Assembly: GCA_035275625.1 (NCBI GenBank) | Contig: DATEMK010000614.1 | Coordinates: forward strand, 1-5,827 | Source of the DNA: DATEMK01 sp035275625 | Lineage (GTDB): Bacteria; Bacteroidota; Bacteroidia; AKYH767-A; OLB10 | Length of the DNA: 5,827 nucleotides | Direction of reading: 5' to 3' | In this document: positions 1 to 5,827 of the stretch, one piece after another | How positions within the stretch are numbered: position 1 is the stretch's first letter | Layout: each line of letters starts with the position of its first letter | Notes under the pieces: generated by a model | Told to the model about the DNA's origin: nothing | Database searches by the model: none | What the model saw: only the letters and a program-made list of their open reading frames with translations | Made by a program: the position numbers and the translations under genes

Positions 1-1
1 A

Positions 2-1018
2 TTTAAAAGCTTTTTTGTTTTTATTTTTTCTTTCTCTATTCTTTCTTTTTTCTGGTTTGGGATTGAAATGATGCAGAACGGGACCTGGTTTGTCAAAGAG
101 TTTTTTGTTTACCAGCTTAATTTATTGTTAACACCTGTTGCCGGCCATCACGGGCCTTTATATTATCATTTTGTTGTAGTATTCTTAGGATGTTTTCCCA
201 TTTCGGTTTTGGCATTGCCTGTTTTATTCAGGAAGCAGTACGTTGAAAATAGTGAATTTACCGGCTTGATGAAAATATTGTTTTGGGTGGTAATGATTTT
301 GTTTACGATAGTAACAACTAAGATTGTTCACTATTCATCGCTCTCCTACATACCGCTTTCGTTTCTTGCAAGCATCTATATTCATCATCTTATCAAGCAT
401 AAAATAAAAATAGCGGGCTATGTTTCAAAATTGCTCATTGCTATCGGTACTGTCTTTTCTGTCTTGCTGATTGCAGCACCACTTGCAGCACAGCATAAGG
501 AATGGTTAATTCCCTATTTAAAAGATCCGTTTGCAGTTGCGTGCCTGGAGAATCCTGTGCCATGGAGCGGGTATGAATTTATCATCGGGATGATTTATTT
601 AATTGGGGTTGTTATTTCAATTTTTATTATAAAGCATAAAGATGTTATGAAAGGAATCCTGATTTTATTTTACTCCACGGCATTTTGCATGTTCTTCTAT
701 CTTGCTGCTGTGGTCCCAAAGATAGAAGCGTATTCACAGGCTCCGGCAATTAATTTTTATAAAAGTCTTGCAGGAAAAGACGTGTATGTAATTCCGGCAG
801 GATTTAAAAGCTACGCGCACTATTTTTATTTTCAGAAACCCGCATTGACAAAATTTAAAGAGCATGAAGAAGATTCTTTGCTTAATGGAAAAATTGACAA
901 GCCGTCTTACTTTGTTACTAAAATAACCAACCGTGAATTTTTTCGGTCACATCCTGATTGTGAATTTTTAAAACAGGCAGGAGGATTTCTTTTTTACAGG
1001 CGAATTCCGGTAAAATAA
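2..1018 (+). CDS. GT39/ArnT-like membrane glycosyltransferase, C-terminal part (5' end outside window)
   Basis: The frame stays open to the left edge: 22 codons precede the ATG at 68 with no stop, and they are hydrophobic (F, I, S, L, then WFGIE), so 68 is an internal Met and the gene starts upstream. About 338 residues are visible. Counting from the Met at 68, residues 24-60 (TPVAGHHGPLYYHF, then a hydrophobic run with GCFP) resemble the loop-plus-helix of GT39/ArnT-type GT-C enzymes, where a G-H-x-x-P-x-x-Y-Y pattern is common. Several further membrane helices follow (about 68-87, 92-106, 119-141, 169-188, 193-217), then a soluble tail of about 100 residues. Family members move a sugar from a polyprenyl-phosphate donor onto a lipid or protein acceptor at the outer face of the inner membrane. 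The N-terminal catalytic acidic residues are not in the window, so donor and acceptor cannot be inferred. Family call fairly sure; specific ArnT function not claimed. Confidence 0.75.
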   Translation, partial: FKSFFVFIFSFSILSFFWFGIEMMQNGTWFVKEFFVYQLNLLLTPVAGHHGPLYYHFVVVFLGCFPISVLALPVLFRKQYVENSEFTGLMKILFWVVMILFTIVTTKIVHYSSLSYIPLSFLASIYIHHLIKHKIKIAGYVSKLLIAIGTVFSVLLIAAPLAAQHKEWLIPYLKDPFAVACLENPVPWSGYEFIIGMIYLIGVVISIFIIKHKDVMKGILILFYSTAFCMFFYLAAVVPKIEAYSQAPAINFYKSLAGKDVYVIPAGFKSYAHYFYFQKPALTKFKEHEEDSLLNGKIDKPSYFVTKITNREFFRSHPDCEFLKQAGGFLFYRRIPVK

Positions 1019-1027
1019 ATATTGTTT

Positions 1028-2098
1028 TTATTCTTTGCTGTAAACAAGCTTCTTTGCGGCAACAGCATTATCAGTTTGCAGGGTGATGAAATAAATGCCA
1101 TCGGAAAAAGCAGAAGAATTTATTTCGATATTATTTTTTCCGGGAGAATAGTAATTTTCAAAAACTTTTTTCCCTCCTGCATCTGTTATAGTGATTAAGA
1201 ATTTATTCTTTATAAGATAATTATTCAGACTTATAGTGATAGTGCCTGCGGAAGAGTTTGATTTTATTTCGAATAAATTATTTTCCTCCATGGTTTCGGC
1301 AACAGGTACAGGGCATAAAATAGTGCAGGAAGTTCCGCTGCAGATTTTCAGGTCATCAAGATAGGCATTGATTACGCGATACTGTGAGGCAGTAGTCAAT
1401 ACGCCTTGCTGAAAATAATTAAAAGGTCCGATAGCGCTGTCTATGGAGAAACACAGAGGTGACCCCGGGAGGTGCTGCGTAAACAGAGAATCATTAAAAA
1501 CGCTCAGGGTGACCAGCGCGGGATTTGTCCGTTGCAGCATCAGGTAATAATAAGAATTTAAAGAGGGTAAATGAATTCCCGTTAATAAAACAGCATGATC
1601 CAGAGACGTATCTTTTTTAGCAAATACACTGAAGCCCCATGGATTTAACGGGTCTGTGGGATTTGTGCAGCAAGTGCTGCCCGTTGGCATATCGGGCGAA
1701 AGAAACACTACTCCTAAAGCATCATTGTTTGTATTAGGATAAGGGTTTTGATAAGTATAAGGATCTTCGCTTGTCTCTGTAAACATCATTAACATGTGGC
1801 CGGGCGAATTTCCATTTACAGGAAAAAATTTGCAGGAGACAGTAAAACCCTGTGAAATAGCTGACAAACCCGGAATGGAATCATATATTTTATGATAACC
1901 TGCACCCTGTATGTTATTGAACCATAATTCCCCGTTAGTGGAAGAAAGGCTCCCGGGTGTATTTTGAATATAAGTAAAATTACTTATCGAATCATAAGGC
2001 TGAAAATATAGCGGACCCGGACAAATACATTGTGCAACAAGAACAAACGGTTTTGAAAAAATAAAAATGATGCCGGTTAAGAGTATTATTTTTTTCAT
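1028..2098 (-). CDS. Secreted jelly-roll-like protein with T9SS type A sorting domain
   Basis: This 356-residue protein begins with a Sec signal peptide (MKKIILLTGIIFIFS, likely cleaved near VAQ/C at 23-24). Residues about 35-255 are rich in alternating beta-strand pattern and end in INAYLDDLKICSG, the kind of last strand seen in LamG/concanavalin-like jelly rolls. That fold is an inference; no catalytic motif is visible. Residues about 274-356 match the Por secretion C-terminal sorting domain: an initial NLFEI strand, ITITDAGGKKVFE in the middle, and DGIYFITLQTDN with a final AAKKLVYSKE. Such proteins cross the outer membrane by the type IX system and are released or anchored to A-LPS at the surface. 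Nine cysteines in the mature part, including a CC pair at 143-144 and C253/C258/C262, suggest disulfides. The start is supported by the signal peptide directly after the ATG. Ligand or substrate unknown. Confidence 0.85.
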   Translation of the reverse strand: MKKIILLTGIIFIFSKPFVLVAQCICPGPLYFQPYDSISNFTYIQNTPGSLSSTNGELWFNNIQGAGYHKIYDSIPGLSAISQGFTVSCKFFPVNGNSPGHMLMMFTETSEDPYTYQNPYPNTNNDALGVVFLSPDMPTGSTCCTNPTDPLNPWGFSVFAKKDTSLDHAVLLTGIHLPSLNSYYYLMLQRTNPALVTLSVFNDSLFTQHLPGSPLCFSIDSAIGPFNYFQQGVLTTASQYRVINAYLDDLKICSGTSCTILCPVPVAETMEENNLFEIKSNSSAGTITISLNNYLIKNKFLITITDAGGKKVFENYYSPGKNNIEINSSAFSDGIYFITLQTDNAVAAKKLVYSKE

Positions 2099-2186
2099 TT
2101 GGATAGATTAATATATTCAGGAAGCTAAGCTATTTAATAAAAATATCATTCCGAAATTTACCAGTGAAATTTATACTAAAGTATTA

Positions 2187-2209
2187 TGCCTCCTTCCCGG
2201 AAGGATGCA
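2187..2209. repeat. Imperfect palindrome in divergent intergenic region
   Basis: TCCTTCC at 2191-2197 and GGAAGGA at 2199-2205 are perfect inverted copies around a single C at 2198. After one mismatch (2190/2206) the symmetry continues for three more pairs (TGC at 2187-2189 less one base pairing with GCA at 2207-2209), giving arms of 11 with one mismatch. It lies between the starts of the divergent T9SS-cargo gene (about 90 bases away) and the SanA-like gene (about 160 bases away). Size and symmetry suit a dimeric regulator site; the centre is too tight for a normal RNA hairpin loop, and no T-run follows directly. The regulatory role is an inference. Confidence 0.35.
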
Positions 2210-2275
2210 GATTTCATAAAATTGTAAAAAGGAGTTCGCTTTTGGAATTTGCGGAGGAAAGGATTTCTGAGGAGT

Positions 2276-2285
2276 ATGCATGCAT
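2276..2285. repeat. Perfect 10-base palindrome ATGCATGCAT, followed by a T8 run
   Basis: ATGCATGCAT is exactly self-complementary. It is followed by CAAA and eight Ts at 2290-2297, about 75 bases upstream of the SanA-like start. It could be a protein site or chance. It is too short and too weak to call a terminator. The rest of the 2099-2369 intergenic stretch holds purine-rich sequence at about 2251-2274 and no match to the Bacteroidota promoter pattern TAnnTTTG on either strand that I can find. Confidence 0.25.
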
Positions 2286-2369
2286 CAAATTTTTTTTATC
2301 AAAACCTTAACATCGCAATCATAAAAATTATTCATCTTTACAGCGTGGACAAACCTGGCTTATATTACC

Positions 2370-2981
2370 ATGTTTTTAAAAAGACTGAAACGACCTTACA
2401 AATTTATATTGCGCGTTTTTCTTGCCTGCCTTGTTTTTATTACGGCATGTAACCTCTATGTCAATATTTTTACCTCGCGCTTTCTTTTTGACAACACCGG
2501 TTCGATCCCGCTTAATGAATATGGATTAATTCTCGGCACAAGCAAATACCTTGTCGGGGGCGGGAACAACTCCTATTTTGACCATCGCATTTATGCTGCT
2601 TATTCACTCTATCAATCCGGGCTTATCAAGCAGGTTATCTGCAGTGGCGATAACCTGAGCGACAAATATTACAATGAACCCAAAGCCATGAGCAAGGCGT
2701 TGAAAAAACTTGGCATGCCTGATTCTGTTATCTGGATTGACAAAGAAGGATTAAACACAAGACAATCCGTTCAGAATTTTATCAGCAATTATAATGTCAA
2801 ATCCGTAACAATTGTCACTCAAAAGTTCCATAACCAGCGCGCTGTATTCATTGCCCGGAAGGCCGGGCTGGAGGCGGTAGGTTTCAATGCTGCTGATGTT
2901 TACTTTTTCCAGGATGTAAAAACCCATATACGCGAATGGTTCGCAAAAGTAAAAGCAGTAATCATTAACCTGTTTAATTAA
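2370..2981 (+). CDS. SanA/YdcF-like DUF218 membrane-anchored envelope protein
   Basis: This 203-residue protein has a basic N-terminus (KRLKRPYK), one hydrophobic segment at about 12-26, then a DUF218 domain at about 50-180. SanA-type signatures in order are LILGTSK (53-59), DHRIYAAYSLY (71-81), CSGDN (91-95), YNEPKAM (101-107), the LGMP/WIDKEG stretch (114-127) with NTRQSV (129-134), VTQKFHNQRAVFIAR (149-163), and a terminal REWFAKVKAV (188-197). Length agrees with SanA proteins. E. coli SanA is linked to vancomycin exclusion at high temperature and to envelope barrier function; its biochemical activity is unsettled. The first in-frame start is the ATG at 2370: the frame has a stop at 2322-2324 and no usable start codon between. 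There is no Shine-Dalgarno. The hydrophobic segment ends in ITAC (24-27), which also fits a lipobox. It is transcribed alone, divergent from the T9SS cargo gene and convergent with the sulfatase-fold gene. Family call is firm; physiological role in this organism is unknown. Confidence 0.88.
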   Translation: MFLKRLKRPYKFILRVFLACLVFITACNLYVNIFTSRFLFDNTGSIPLNEYGLILGTSKYLVGGGNNSYFDHRIYAAYSLYQSGLIKQVICSGDNLSDKYYNEPKAMSKALKKLGMPDSVIWIDKEGLNTRQSVQNFISNYNVKSVTIVTQKFHNQRAVFIARKAGLEAVGFNAADVYFFQDVKTHIREWFAKVKAVIINLFN

Positions 2982-2999
2982 AATAGTGTTACAACAGTT

Positions 3000-4859
3000 T
3001 CAGTATTCCAAAAATTCTTTATATAAACATTGTATATAAGACTTTGCATTGGCAATGTCAGCATCGGTGATGTTTTCTTTTCCTTTTTGGAAATTAATGT
3101 TTCCGGTGTCAAAATGCCAGGTAAAATGTCCTTTTGGAAGGACCCAGCCTAAGCCGTAATCGAGAGAAATATAGGCAAAGTCATTTCTGTTTACATTAAA
3201 TATATTATTGCTCCACGTGAACTCCGAATGATCCATATCCAGCTGCGAAAGCAATGTGGCGGCAAAATCATTTTGATTGGCAATCCTGTCAAAAACTTTT
3301 CCCTTAAGTTCAGGCTTGATAAGATTTCCATAAAACATCATAGTCATTCTCCGGGCTGCAGGATCTTCGTAATTATTTTCTTTCGGCATCCTGTGGCCGT
3401 GATCGGCAAGGAGTATAAAAATAGTATTATTAAACCACGGCTCTGCTTTAACTTTTTTGAAATAGCTGCCCAGGCACTGATCTGTATAAAAAGCAGCTCC
3501 CCTGAATTTATCAGGATCATTATCGTTCCCGAAAGGATTTTTTATCGGGATATCAAACGGCTCATGGGTATTAAGCGTTAGTAATATAGACAGAAACGGC
3601 TCTTTTTCTTTTTCCAGGTCCTGCGCCTGCCTGTTTAAAACAAACTCATCATAGACGCCCCATTTGTTGCTGTGTTTAGCCGTTGTAAAATTATCTTCAG
3701 TAATCAGCTTGTCGCAGCCCTGGTTGAGAAAATAGCTGTTCATATTCGCAAAACCTATTTCACCGCCATAGTAAAAAGATGTATGGTAATGATTGTTTTT
3801 AAATTCACGGATAACGGAAGGAAGTTTTTCAGTTTTTTCAGGATAACGAATAATAGAATTATTGGGCTGTGCGGGAAATCCGCTGAGTATGGAAACAATC
3901 CCCTGGTCCGTCCTGAAACCGCTCGAATAAATATGGCTGAAAAGAATTCCGTCATTTGTTAGCTGGTTGAAATTTGGAGCTACGTTATCTTCACCGCCCA
4001 ATGCTTTTACAACATCAGCGCTCCAGCTTTCAAGAATGATAATAACAATATTGGGTGTATTAAGGGTGTCTATATTAAAAATCCTTGTTGTACTGTCTTT
4101 TTTTGAATTATATAGTTGCTTCAGATTGTTCTGCGAAACGGCTTGATCAAAATAGCGGTATGAATTTTCATTTGCAATTTGTGCCTGCATCATGTTGTGT
4201 GCAAGGTACCAGATCGGGTTAGTGGCCATCTGATTAAATAAATGCCTGGATGAAAAATATGCGGAGCTTTCATTGATGGGAATAAGCTGAGTTCCGCCCC
4301 GTGCGCCTAATGCAATCAACGCAGTGCAGGTAAGTAAAGGTATTGCTGTCCTGAACTTTATCCGGGAAGGGTCCGGAAAAAAAATTTGTACAAAGCGCCT
4401 GTAAAGATAATAGAACACGATAAAAATTATTGCCCATATAGCAAAAGAAATGAGCCATTCAATATTTGAAATGGATGCATATACTTCTCTCGGCTGAGAT
4501 AAATAAAAAAGCGCGCGTGAATTAATAATTGTACCCCACGTTTTATAGAGAGAAATATTTCCCAGGGAAAAACCGGTGAAACAGAAAATTACAATTGCAT
4601 GAAAATACCGGTTGACTGATTTTAAAAATTTTGTTTTAAACAGTAACTGAAGGAATAATAAAAGAACAGGAAAAGCAAGCGTATAAGAAATGCAGGAAAG
4701 ATCAAGCCGGATGCCATAATAAAAAATTTTTATAATTTCCGGAAACGGAGCAGTACCTGCTGTTTTGAATTGTGAAAGAACAAAAAGTATTCTGAAAAAG
4801 AAAAAAAACAGCAGCCAGAACAGGATAAGCCGAGCTAAAAATTTTACCGAAGCAGGCAT
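3000..4859 (-). CDS. LTA synthase-family membrane sulfatase-fold enzyme (phosphoglycerol/phosphoethanolamine-type transferase)
   Basis: The 619-residue protein has about five N-terminal membrane helices (near 8-28, 52-74, 85-106, 133-153, 170-187), a linker including ARGGTQLIPIN (186-196), and an extracytoplasmic alkaline-phosphatase-superfamily domain from about 268 to 560. By comparison with LtaS, the expected residues are present: E277 in ILESWS, nucleophile T317 in GFRTDQG, H432 in LNTHEPF, and D486-H487 in LLADHGHR. GGEIGFANMNSYF (365-377) matches the region that holds substrate in LtaS. Known relatives transfer phosphoglycerol or similar head groups from phospholipids outside the inner membrane; LtaS itself builds teichoic acid, which Gram-negative bacteria lack, so the acceptor here is more likely a glycan or lipid and cannot be read from sequence. 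The start is 9 bases after the GIN gene stop, suggesting co-transcription. Its 3' end faces the SanA-like gene across 18 bases. A run of eight A (4801-4808, + strand) encodes a Phe stretch in the first helix. The reading frame is intact. Confidence 0.88.
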   Translation of the reverse strand: MPASVKFLARLILFWLLFFFFFRILFVLSQFKTAGTAPFPEIIKIFYYGIRLDLSCISYTLAFPVLLLFLQLLFKTKFLKSVNRYFHAIVIFCFTGFSLGNISLYKTWGTIINSRALFYLSQPREVYASISNIEWLISFAIWAIIFIVFYYLYRRFVQIFFPDPSRIKFRTAIPLLTCTALIALGARGGTQLIPINESSAYFSSRHLFNQMATNPIWYLAHNMMQAQIANENSYRYFDQAVSQNNLKQLYNSKKDSTTRIFNIDTLNTPNIVIIILESWSADVVKALGGEDNVAPNFNQLTNDGILFSHIYSSGFRTDQGIVSILSGFPAQPNNSIIRYPEKTEKLPSVIREFKNNHYHTSFYYGGEIGFANMNSYFLNQGCDKLITEDNFTTAKHSNKWGVYDEFVLNRQAQDLEKEKEPFLSILLTLNTHEPFDIPIKNPFGNDNDPDKFRGAAFYTDQCLGSYFKKVKAEPWFNNTIFILLADHGHRMPKENNYEDPAARRMTMMFYGNLIKPELKGKVFDRIANQNDFAATLLSQLDMDHSEFTWSNNIFNVNRNDFAYISLDYGLGWVLPKGHFTWHFDTGNINFQKGKENITDADIANAKSYIQCLYKEFLEY

Positions 4860-4868
4860 TATAGTAAA

Positions 4869-5642
4869 TTATTGTTCATGAATAAGCTGACCTGTTCCGG
4901 TTATCCTTGTTATTAAATTAGAGGGATTACCTGAATAGTAAATGTTACCTATATATTTTATTTGCGCCAACATTTCATCTCTTACATTGATTTTGCAATC
5001 ACCGCTGTTTTGATTGGTAATATAGGTAATGCGGGTTTTTAAATCTTTAAAATTCATGTAACCGTATCCGTTATGATAAAGAAAATCAATACCGGCAATT
5101 CCGCTCACTGTGAGATCAGCGCTCCCCGTATGAACATTTACTGAAATGCGGTCACCATTAAATTTTAGTTTAACCGAACCGGATGCATTCCAGTTCTCAT
5201 ATTGAAACGCATAAGTAAACAAAGTATCCTCAAATGTAATATTCCCTGAACCGTTGTTGGTAAGAAGATTTAAGCTGTCCACCCATACATCAACAGTAAA
5301 TTTATTTTTAAAATCCCTTGCCCAGTTGCATTTGTTTTCATTGCGGATGGTGAGCGTGTTATTTTCCACTGAAACTGTAATGCCGTCAATAATATTTGCA
5401 CCACCGGTAACTTTGACCGATCCTGTTGCTCCGCTATGCAGAGCCAGGTTTACATCATTATAAGTATCAATCTTATTAAAATATGAAACCTGTCTTTCAA
5501 CAGTAATAGTCTTGCCGCTTCCTTTAAAACAATCAAACAGATGTTCTTTTTTGCAGGAAGAAAAAAGAAACGATAAAAGAATAATTAAAAAATATTTTTC
5601 TATGATTAAACCTGAGGAAGGGCTTCGAACGCTGAGTTGCAT
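4869..5642 (-). CDS. GIN-domain (DUF2807) lipoprotein
   Basis: This 257-residue reading has a lipoprotein signal: hydrophobic YFLIILLSFLF (17-27) then SSC, with C30 as the lipid-modified cysteine and KKE following it. Residues about 50-240 form a GIN/DUF2807 domain, a right-handed beta-helix-like fold of short strands and G-S/T-G turns: FNKIDTYNDVNLAL early, then GSGNI (131-135), SGSVKL (154-159), TGSADL (172-177), NSGDC (212-216), and the closing GNIYYSGNPS (232-241) plus TGTGQLI. The family is common in Bacteroidota envelope proteins; its biochemical role is not established. The ATG at 5642 is the only standard start giving the signal peptide in frame, but it adds an atypical 15-residue lead (MQLSVRSPSSGLIIE) before the hydrophobic core, and ATC/ATA codons lie at 5606 and 5603, so the true start is uncertain. 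It lies 21 bases after the upstream barrel gene and 9 bases before the sulfatase-fold gene, on the same strand. Confidence 0.82.
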   Translation of the reverse strand: MQLSVRSPSSGLIIEKYFLIILLSFLFSSCKKEHLFDCFKGSGKTITVERQVSYFNKIDTYNDVNLALHSGATGSVKVTGGANIIDGITVSVENNTLTIRNENKCNWARDFKNKFTVDVWVDSLNLLTNNGSGNITFEDTLFTYAFQYENWNASGSVKLKFNGDRISVNVHTGSADLTVSGIAGIDFLYHNGYGYMNFKDLKTRITYITNQNSGDCKINVRDEMLAQIKYIGNIYYSGNPSNLITRITGTGQLIHEQ

Positions 5643-5664
5643 TTTTAATTCTTCATTTTTAATT
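5640..5664. repeat. Tandem 11-base direct repeat spanning the GIN gene start
   Basis: CATTTTTAATT occurs at 5640-5650 and again at 5654-5664, separated by CTT, a period of 14 bases. On the minus strand each copy reads AATTAAAAATG, so each carries an ATG. The copy nearer the gene supplies the GIN start at 5642; the other (ATG at 5656) opens a three-codon frame ending in TAA. The far copy touches the stop codon of the upstream gene (5664-5666). Short AT-rich repeats of this kind are prone to slippage, but no functional effect can be shown here. Confidence 0.6.
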
Positions 5665-5827
5665 TATAATCTTACTCCGATCCCCCATTCGAAAAAATCA
5701 GCTTTCGCCCAGTGTGATTTCAGGTTAAAGCAGGCAAAATATTTTTTTGTGAATTGATAGCGTAATCCCAGCCGGTTGTAAAATGTACCTTCCGATTTTA
5801 ATTTACTGTAAATATATCCTCCGAATT
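5664..5827 (-). CDS. Outer-membrane beta-barrel protein, C-terminal fragment (probable acyloxyacyl hydrolase/PagL-like)
   Basis: The gene runs in from the right edge; 53 residues and the TAA stop (5666-5664) are visible. The pattern is amphipathic strands with aromatic girdles: FGGYIYSKL, then FYNRLGLRYQF, YFACFNLKSHW, and a closing ADFFEWGIGVRL. The K-S/T-H...AD..EWGIG ending resembles the last strands of Bacteroidota proteins annotated as acyloxyacyl hydrolase, relatives of PagL-type lipid A deacylases that remove an acyl chain from lipid A in the outer membrane. I recall this resemblance and could not search for it; the catalytic His/Ser region is not obvious in the fragment, and another small barrel family is possible. 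The final residue is Leu rather than the usual aromatic. It is the first visible gene of the probable operon with the GIN lipoprotein and the sulfatase-fold enzyme. Confidence 0.5.
   Translation of the reverse strand, partial: FGGYIYSKLKSEGTFYNRLGLRYQFTKKYFACFNLKSHWAKADFFEWGIGVRL

Noticed and set aside
68..70. ATG at 68 as the start of the glycosyltransferase
   Set aside because: The frame is open for 22 hydrophobic codons upstream to the window edge, and GT39 enzymes are much longer than 316 residues, so this is internal.
2249..2452. 67-residue + strand frame upstream of and overlapping the SanA-like gene, with GAGGAG two bases before an internal ATG at 2276
   Set aside because: It overlaps 83 bases of the well-supported SanA-like gene in another frame, has no recognisable domain, and its coding start falls on a palindrome. 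A regulatory upstream frame is possible but unsupported.
2982..2999. TGTT-AC-AACA inverted repeat between convergent genes as a terminator
   Set aside because: The arms are only four weak pairs with a two-base centre and no adjoining T-run.
3228..3962. Open + strand frames at 3228-3581 and 3672-3962, and a - strand frame at 3755-3955
   Set aside because: They lie wholly inside the sulfatase-fold gene, opposite or out of frame with its conserved motifs, and show no domain of their own.
4270..4458. 62-residue - strand frame inside the sulfatase-fold gene
   Set aside because: It is an out-of-frame shadow of the membrane region of the larger gene.
4801..4808. Eight-A run in the sulfatase-fold gene as a phase-variation tract
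   Set aside because: It is short for slippage-driven switching, encodes an ordinary Phe-rich helix, and such runs are frequent in AT-rich DNA.
5619..5632. GTTCGAAGC sequence resembling a tRNA T-arm
   Set aside because: No acceptor, D or anticodon stems can be found around it on either strand, and it lies in the coding lead of the lipoprotein gene.
5254..5757. + strand frames at 5254-5463 and 5512-5757
   Set aside because: They are antisense to the GIN lipoprotein and barrel genes, whose protein features are clear; no independent support.

Overview
The window looks like chromosomal DNA of a Bacteroidota bacterium. It is AT-rich. One gene ends in a recognisable type IX secretion (Por secretion) C-terminal sorting domain, a machinery restricted to that phylum and its close relatives. 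A GIN-domain (DUF2807) lipoprotein fits the same group, and gene starts have A-rich leaders rather than strong Shine-Dalgarno sequences. No RNA gene, CRISPR array, transposase or phage gene is visible.

Layout from left to right. (1) Positions 2-1018, + strand: the C-terminal part of a polytopic GT-C/ArnT-like (GT39) membrane glycosyltransferase, whose frame runs open off the left edge. (2) 1028-2098, - strand: a secreted jelly-roll-like protein with signal peptide and T9SS sorting domain, convergent with the first gene across a 9-base gap. (3) 2099-2369: a 271-base divergent intergenic region with an imperfect 23-base palindrome and a perfect 10-base palindrome. (4) 2370-2981, + strand: a SanA/YdcF-type DUF218 protein. 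(5) 3000-4859, - strand: an LtaS-like membrane sulfatase-fold enzyme with its predicted catalytic and metal residues intact. (6) 4869-5642, - strand: a GIN-domain lipoprotein. (7) 5664-5827, - strand: the last 53 residues of an outer-membrane barrel protein, probably an acyloxyacyl hydrolase (PagL-like lipid A deacylase) relative.

Genes 7, 6 and 5 run in the same direction with gaps of 21 and 9 bases, so they are probably one operon. Its theme would be the cell envelope: an outer-membrane barrel, a lipoprotein beside it and an inner-membrane head-group transferase. The GT39 enzyme and the SanA-like protein are also envelope proteins, but nothing in the sequence links them to that operon. Every complete gene falls in a recognised family. 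I see no convincing evidence of an undescribed system; the points most worth checking are the odd 5' end of the GIN lipoprotein gene and the three-gene envelope cluster.
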